Assembly: GCA_000320545.1 (NCBI GenBank)
Contig: ADNK01000425.1
Span: forward strand, 2,501-66,500
Origin: Bigelowiella natans CCMP2755
Lineage: Eukaryota > Cercozoa > Chlorarachniophyceae
Direction: 5' to 3'
DNA: 64,000 nt
Made by a program: the position numbers and the translations under genes. Shown here in pieces: positions 59,156 to 64,000 of this stretch. The notes below the pieces were generated by a model that was not told where the DNA came from, did not search any database, and was given only the letters and a program-made list of their open reading frames with translations. Position 1 is the stretch's first letter, and every line of letters starts with the position of its first letter.

Positions 59156-59938
59156 GTCTTGATCAATTTCCTCTAATCATGCAGTAAAGCGAATATAAAT
59201 GAGGAGTTTGCGCGGAAAATGGTAAGGAGTCACGGTTTTTTTTTACGATGGAATCTTGCAGATTCATCAGGGGCGCAAGCTGTACTCCTTTTGTGGTGCT
59301 GTTTCAAACCCCTAGTCGTTGAAAAACGACGCAGGCAAACAGAGCAACGAACAGCCTGACAATTATAAGTTGTATTTAGCCAAAGCGTATGTCTTTTCTT
59401 TTACAATCATTTCAACATTCTTCTCCAGACCTTCCTCTTCATAGCGATGTTCCCGGATCCAGTTCTTTAGTTACAAGCAAAATCGAGGCATATAACGGAT
59501 GGAACATGGTACACGTACGACTATTGCCAGGCTCACCTCACAAATAAGGAACAAGGTAGTTTCTCGTGGCTTGCGTGGAATCAGAAGCAGCAGAGAAGGG
59601 GAAGGAGAGGAAGGCCTTCTTCCTCACATTGTGGGTAATGAAACGACTGTACGTATCAAAAGTATTTTGTTTGTTGTTTTCATCTTTTTAAGTATATTTA
59701 GATATTTATGGTTTATTTTATAGCCCATTCACTTGATTTCCGATCAATTTTCTCCATCATTGACAAAGAGACAAAAAAAAGCTACTGTGCACATAGCCAT
59801 CCAGGTTAGGGTTTTAATTGGGGCTTGTTTAGTTACTATATTCGGCAAATCGGATCCATTTTCACAATGCGACTACTAATAAGAGAGTTAATTAAGTAGG
59901 ACTTGCTCAGATTCAAGTTAGGTTAGCTGCCGGCAATA
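59156..59938. promoter_or_regulatory. Divergent gap ZRANB3-like / coiled-coil gene, possible small plus-strand exons
   Basis: One plus-strand candidate exon, 59429–59547, follows a good acceptor and reads LPLHSDVPGSSSLVTSKIEA then YNGWNMVHVRLLPGSPHK to a stop; another possible exon (59327–59369) reads KNDAGKQSNEQPDNY. Their phases do not match each other directly, so I do not call a gene. No island-type DNA and no long microsatellite. Confidence 0.35.
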
Positions 59939-60772
59939 ATGCCTTCCAGCAGACCCCTGCCCCTGGTGTACTTTACAATTGCTATTTTCTTTGCAACTGC
60001 AACTGTTCTACTTATTTCCAACAATGATATTGGAAGTGCGCTTGGTCTCTCAGCAATAAGAAGTGAAATTAAGGCGCACGCATGGAAGGGAACGCATGTA
60101 TGCAAGACAGTAAAGACTCAGAAATTTGGAAGCCTATATCGTCTCGCGGACTATGCAAGGCTGAACAGGCTGAAAGCTAAGCAGTATGACACTGAGGAAG
60201 AGCGATTAAAGAACTTTGTGCTCCCAGAAGGAGAAGAAAGGCTTAAAGTATGGAAACTTTTGGGAAATCTAAGCGATCTGGTTTGACTTGATATAACTGC
60301 AGAGTGATCTCCGTGCCACGGCTGAGGAGAGAATCCGGGATGTAATTGGAGAATTGAAAGAAGAAACTGTAAGTAAATTAATATGGTAAAGTATCTCCTG
60401 AGATGGCACATGGAGCGAGTGAAAAAATGAATGATGTCTCTCCTCAGGATGGTGATATACTAACCCCGGAAGGATTCCAGAAGCTAAGGGAAAGGATTAA
60501 GCAGTAATTCACTTCATAACATTTCTCAACCCTGTCAAAATCTAATCTGTGATATATCACTAGGGAGTCCAAAGAACTTCTAAATAGATCTTTTGACGAA
60601 GCCAAGACGAATGTATACTTTTCTGTAGTTTCTATCTGGAGAACACTAATTCATCTGCATGCAATTAGCTTCGGAATGAATTCAACGAAAAGCTGGATGC
60701 AATTGAAGAACAACGAAGGTGGGTACTTTTTGACATACCAAATACTCCAATACTTATAAAACACACACGCAA

Positions 60773-60820
<48 letters not shown>

Positions 60821-61817
60821 TGTGAGTGTGTGCTCACACATACATATGTTGTCATTTGTGATCCCTGGCAGGGATCAAAGACAGAAAAACTTAGAATGGA
60901 TCGAAAAGCAGAAGTTGAAGGTCATCTTAAATGTAGAAAATGAGGAGGAAATGTGAACAGTGCGCTAACAATAAAAGATCATGAAGGACAAATTGAAAAA
61001 TATCATGGAGGACAAATTGAAACCGGCGATCATGTTTTTTTGGCTCATACATATTACCTTACAAGGATGATGAAGAGCTGGATCGGTTGTATCGGGAGAA
61101 AATAGAACCTTTGAAAAAAGATCGAGAAGAAATACAAGTACACGACCTTCATCATTAATTATAGAGATCCGATAGTTTCCCCTATTCTTTGACAAACGAA
61201 AACACACATATTGTCAGGAATTAGTTGAAGAATTACGCGAAGAACAAGAGTCAGCATCTCGAAATGTTGGATTATTCTTCCAAAATCTATACGGTCCAAA
61301 CAGCACTCCAAGGAAGGATAAGGTGATTGCATCACTAAACTGCTTTGGATTCGTCTCCCGCGCATCCACACAATTAATAAGGATGAAAAGAGAACTTTTA
61401 TTTTTCTGTCCACCAGTATTTTGTTTGGTGATGCTGTTCACTTTGCTCTCAGGCAGTAAGGCCCCAATCGGTAGAGACAGGAAAATTGAAATTTTTAGAG
61501 GAGAATGCTTCAGATCCCAAGGAACTGGGGAAGGTCAGCAATAATCAGTGGATTTTCAGATATTGTAGAATCCTTTCCTCAAAAAGAGTCCTCTCATGAC
61601 AATCGAATTAAACATCTTTCCGTTAACGTAGGCTACTCGAACAGCTATTGAAGATCTTCAGGTGGTTGGTGGTGTTAGCCCCTAAAATCCAAACTAAATT
61701 TCAAAGTTTAATTTTGACCTGTTGTGTTTTCGGTAGACCCAAGCTGAAGAACAAGCATTGCCATTTAAGCGAGGAGCATATTCTATCGTTGCTGCTGTCA
61801 TTCTTATCAACGGTTGA
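59939..61817 (+). CDS. Coiled-coil protein with N-terminal membrane anchor, 11 exons
   Basis: Exons start at 59939, 60303, 60448, 60564, 60669, 60872, 61066, 61218, 61453, 61632 and 61737; all join in phase to 326 residues. The N-terminus (PLVYFTIAIFFATATVLLIS) is a membrane anchor or signal. The rest is almost continuous charged helix: RLKAKQYDTEEERLKNFVL, LRATAEERIRDVIGELKEE, FNEKLDAIEEQR, NLEWIEKQKLKD-type, ELDRLYREKIEPLKKDREE and LKFLEENASDPKELGK. A second hydrophobic stretch (YSIVAAVILING) ends the protein. It could tether membranes or scaffold; I recognise no family. The intron before exon 6 holds a (TA)n tract. Its 3' end precedes island 10. Confidence 0.65.
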
Positions 61818-62041
61818 TTCATTTTGTACACTTTTTAATGTTCACGCCCGGCTTCTCTCTACATCTTTTTCTTTCTTCTGATCTTGACTTCTGGTCGTTG
61901 TGCCCGACCTATTTTCTCTTTAAAGATATACCCACATCAATTTCTCTTTCTTTTTCTCTCCTTATCGCTCTACTTTGTTTCTTTCTTCCCTAATGCGTGT
62001 CTCCCTGTTTATATATGTACCTGTTTGCGTCTGTCTACATG

Positions 62042-62070
62042 TGCGTGTGCGTGTGTGTGTGCGTGTGTGC

Positions 62071-62105
<35 letters not shown>
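62042..62105. repeat. (GT)n(GA)n composite microsatellite
   Basis: Downstream of the coiled-coil gene; same composite as at 31437–31491. Confidence 0.9.
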
Positions 62106-62108
<3 letters not shown>

Positions 62109-62389
62109 TGTGTGCCCATTTAAGTGCAGAATCTTGGTGTTTGTACTTGAGCATTTATGGAAGTTTTAACATAGAAAGATGCCATGCACGCACGTATGTA
62201 TAAATCACATATACAGGGAGAGAAAAAAAAAAGATGGTATTGTATTCATTCTCAATACTTTCATATTCAGGTTTCAAATGGCTCTCAGAACACAATCCAT
62301 TTAATTAAAATGAACATGAAAATATCGGAACGGGATCTACTGTGATCCAAATATTTTTATCAAGGCGTTGCTTGATTCATCAGCTCTAG

Positions 62390-63480
62390 AGCCTAGACAC
62401 ATGCGCGGCCTGCCCGCAGCAGCATTGCAATGACCATGCTGATGTAGCAGTTTGGCCGGGAAGGATGCACATTCATTGGGACAGCAACTTCATGTCCAAG
62501 TCAAGAAGTGTCAACGTGCATGCATGCAAGGTCTAGAGGTCTGCCAGAGGTGTGTGCGTGTGTGTGTACGTGTGTGTGTACGTGTGTGTGTACGTGTGTG
62601 TGTGTGTGTGTGTGTGCAATGGACAAAGAGGTAGCAATCTGCTACATGAGCAATACACACTACTAGACTACTAGACTAGCTAGCTAGCACAGCGGATTCC
62701 ATGCTAGCATGTTCATCGTTGCCTTTGAGACCATCATCATGCTGCGTGCATGCAACTTTGACTGTGAACGTGTGCGCACACCTGGCTAGACACGTCTGAA
62801 AGAAAGAAAGACAATGATGAAAAACTGCACCTGCTGCTGACAAACTCAAGCAGTGAAGGTTCGCATCACGCAGCGCATGCGACGTGCACCAGAAACCAAT
62901 GAGTGCCTTCTCGCTTTGCTAGCTTTGATCTAGCTAGTGATTTTGCCACTCTCTAGCTCTTTTTTAGTTTGTCAACCTCAAGTCTGCGTTCAGAGCGCTT
63001 TCGACTGAGCGAATCACGTGCTTGACAGCTTGACAGCTGTTTCTTGTCTGGTTTTGGTGTTTTGGTGATGATGTCGTTTTCATTGAATCCGAGAAGTCGG
63101 TCGCACTGCTAGATGGACTGCGCACAGCAAAGACAAAGACAACGATGAAAAACAACGTTTCCAAAGTGCAGCAAGACACTTGCAATGCACGAAACGCACA
63201 GCCTCGAACTGACTCCAGTGAGGACCAACTGGTGAAGACCAGCAGGATTTTGAAGTCGGCACACTAGCTGCTCCAAGCTAGCTTGCTAGCAAGTGTGACT
63301 AGCAGCAGCCATGAAACAATGAAACAATGATGATGAACTGCGTTTCCAAAATGTTGCAAGACATTTGCAGTGTGCGAAACGCAGTGTTTCGAACCAGCTT
63401 CTTCAGTGAGGAGGTCTGACTGGAGAAACCAAGAGGAATTTGTGTGCATGCATTCCAGCATTCTCATGCTGCGAACTACG
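62390..63480. other. Convergent-gap island 10 with diverged tandem repeats
   Basis: Between the coiled-coil gene (plus) and the RS-domain gene (minus). CTAGCTAGC, GCATGCATGC, GTGTGCGCAC and TGCTAGCATG words. Its right third contains two copies of a ~180-nt repeat whose third copy overlaps the RS-domain exon. A TGTGTGTACG tandem is at about 62555–62600. Confidence 0.65.
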
Positions 63481-63625
63481 AGTTGAAATCATGAAACAAT
63501 GAAACAATGATGACAAACCACATTTCCAAAATCTTGCAAGACGTTTGCAGTGTGCGAAACGCAGTGCCTCGAACTGACTAGCTTTGGCAAGGTCCAACAA
63601 GTGAAACCAGAAGGAATCAAGAATG
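63140..63625. repeat. Three diverged tandem copies of a ~180-nt unit
   Basis: The phrase GAAACGCA recurs at 63191, 63376 and 63556 (spacings 185 and 180), each time preceded by TTTCCAAA…GCAAGAC…TTGCA and followed by TCGAAC and GTGAGGA- or GGTCCAAC-like text. Copy 3 overlaps the 3' part of the RS-domain exon. Confidence 0.8.
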
Positions 63626-63775
63626 GCATTGTGGCCATCGAGGAGCTTGAAGATCTCATTTTAGGACTGAGAGATCTCCTAGGAGTAGGGGATCTTCTTC
63701 TCCGATCTCTTGAATCGTCACGCCTGCGTTCTTTCGAACGTTTGCCATCCGCAGCATCGTCGCATCGACGATCCT
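63489..63775 (-). CDS. RS-domain (SR-type) splicing factor, 3'-terminal exon, gene runs off right edge
   Basis: From an acceptor at about 63775 the frame reads DRRCDDAADGKRSKERRRDD then SRDRRRRSPTPRRSLSPK, a typical Arg/Ser domain end of an SR-family splicing factor, phosphorylated by SR kinases in the nucleus. RNA-recognition domains would be expected further right, outside the window. After SPK the frame continues into MRSSSSSMATMPFLIPSG and then through a copy of the ~180-nt repeat to a stop at 63489; this tail looks non-coding in character, so either the true stop lies in another splice form or repeat DNA has been recruited as a new C-terminus. Confidence 0.6.
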
Positions 63776-64000
63776 CTCATCGATCTCTCTCGTTAGTGAC
63801 ATTCACTAAACTTTGCTAATCATAGATCTAGTCGCATTGTGCCTATTTGTGGCCATTTTGCCTGTTGCATGTACTCGGTACAAGTACGTCGTACACTACG
63901 TGTTTGTTAGGAGTAAGTAGCCGCATAGTACCCTACTCCATGACGACAAACAAAAGGCTAATTATCCAAAGTGATCCAGAAATGGTTTATGTTAATAATG
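63776..64000. other. Right edge: probable intron of the RS-domain gene
   Basis: No exon recognised. Contains GTACTCGGTACAAGTACGTC-type self-complementary text near 63870–63890. Confidence 0.3.

Overview
The window is eukaryotic nuclear DNA. Almost every gene is split by GT–AG spliceosomal introns, mostly about 40–400 nt long, and the encoded families are eukaryotic: a NIMA-related kinase, PP2C, WDR83/MORG1, CYRI/FAM49, a ZRANB3-type SNF2/HNH protein, an RS-domain splicing factor and C2H2/C2HC zinc fingers. A MOC1-type RuvC-fold resolvase, known from plastid nucleoids, begins with a signal peptide followed by a transit-peptide-like stretch. That suggests (inference) an alga whose plastid came from secondary endosymbiosis. 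Microsatellites are extremely common in introns, in intergenic DNA and inside exons, where they give runs of Asp, Ser, Asn, Gln, His, Thr and Val. I built the exon models by hand from splice signals and phase matching. Where a model closes exactly in phase I trust it. The 5' ends of four genes remain open.

Layout from left to right (→ plus strand, ← minus strand): ← membrane-protein gene running off the left edge (1–1171); ← mitochondrial-type protein (2422–4132); → small secreted Cys-rich protein (4947–5399); → 85-aa acidic/Lys protein (5454–6173); ISLAND; ← PP2C (7042–8520); → membrane-anchored SDR (9442–11315); ISLAND; ← NEK kinase (12675–15047); → WDR83 (15526–18350); ISLAND; ← MOC1 (19817–20927); → secretory helical-repeat protein (22122–25451); ISLAND; ← prolyl-4-hydroxylase-like (26520–27878); → four-EF-hand protein (28277–29743); ISLAND; ← unknown secretory protein (30676–32200) and a partial exon (32701–32979); → CYRI (33570–35044); ISLAND; ← unknown (36254–36994) and ← multi-span membrane protein (37175–37953); repeat-rich block (38.0–39.4 kb); → zinc-finger/RWHPDK protein (39436–41856); ISLAND; ← duplicated MazG/PRA-PH-like protein (42577–43821); → LRAT/NlpC-like protein (44022–45289); ISLAND; repeat array; → giant low-complexity ZC2HC protein (46861–52000); ISLAND; ← ZRANB3-like (53273–59155); → coiled-coil membrane protein (59939–61817); ISLAND; ← RS-domain splicing factor running off the right edge.

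The most striking feature is architectural. Genes alternate in direction, and nearly every 3'–3' (convergent) gap holds a 0.4–1.2 kb island of base composition unlike its surroundings, dense in short palindromic words (TGCA, GCATGC, CTAGCTAG, GCGC, CGATCG). In at least three islands a near-identical 18-mer recurs. The 5'–5' (divergent) gaps lack these islands and instead carry microsatellites and copies of one dispersed repeat family. I know of no described element class matching this pattern; it is the best candidate here for an undescribed chromosomal system.
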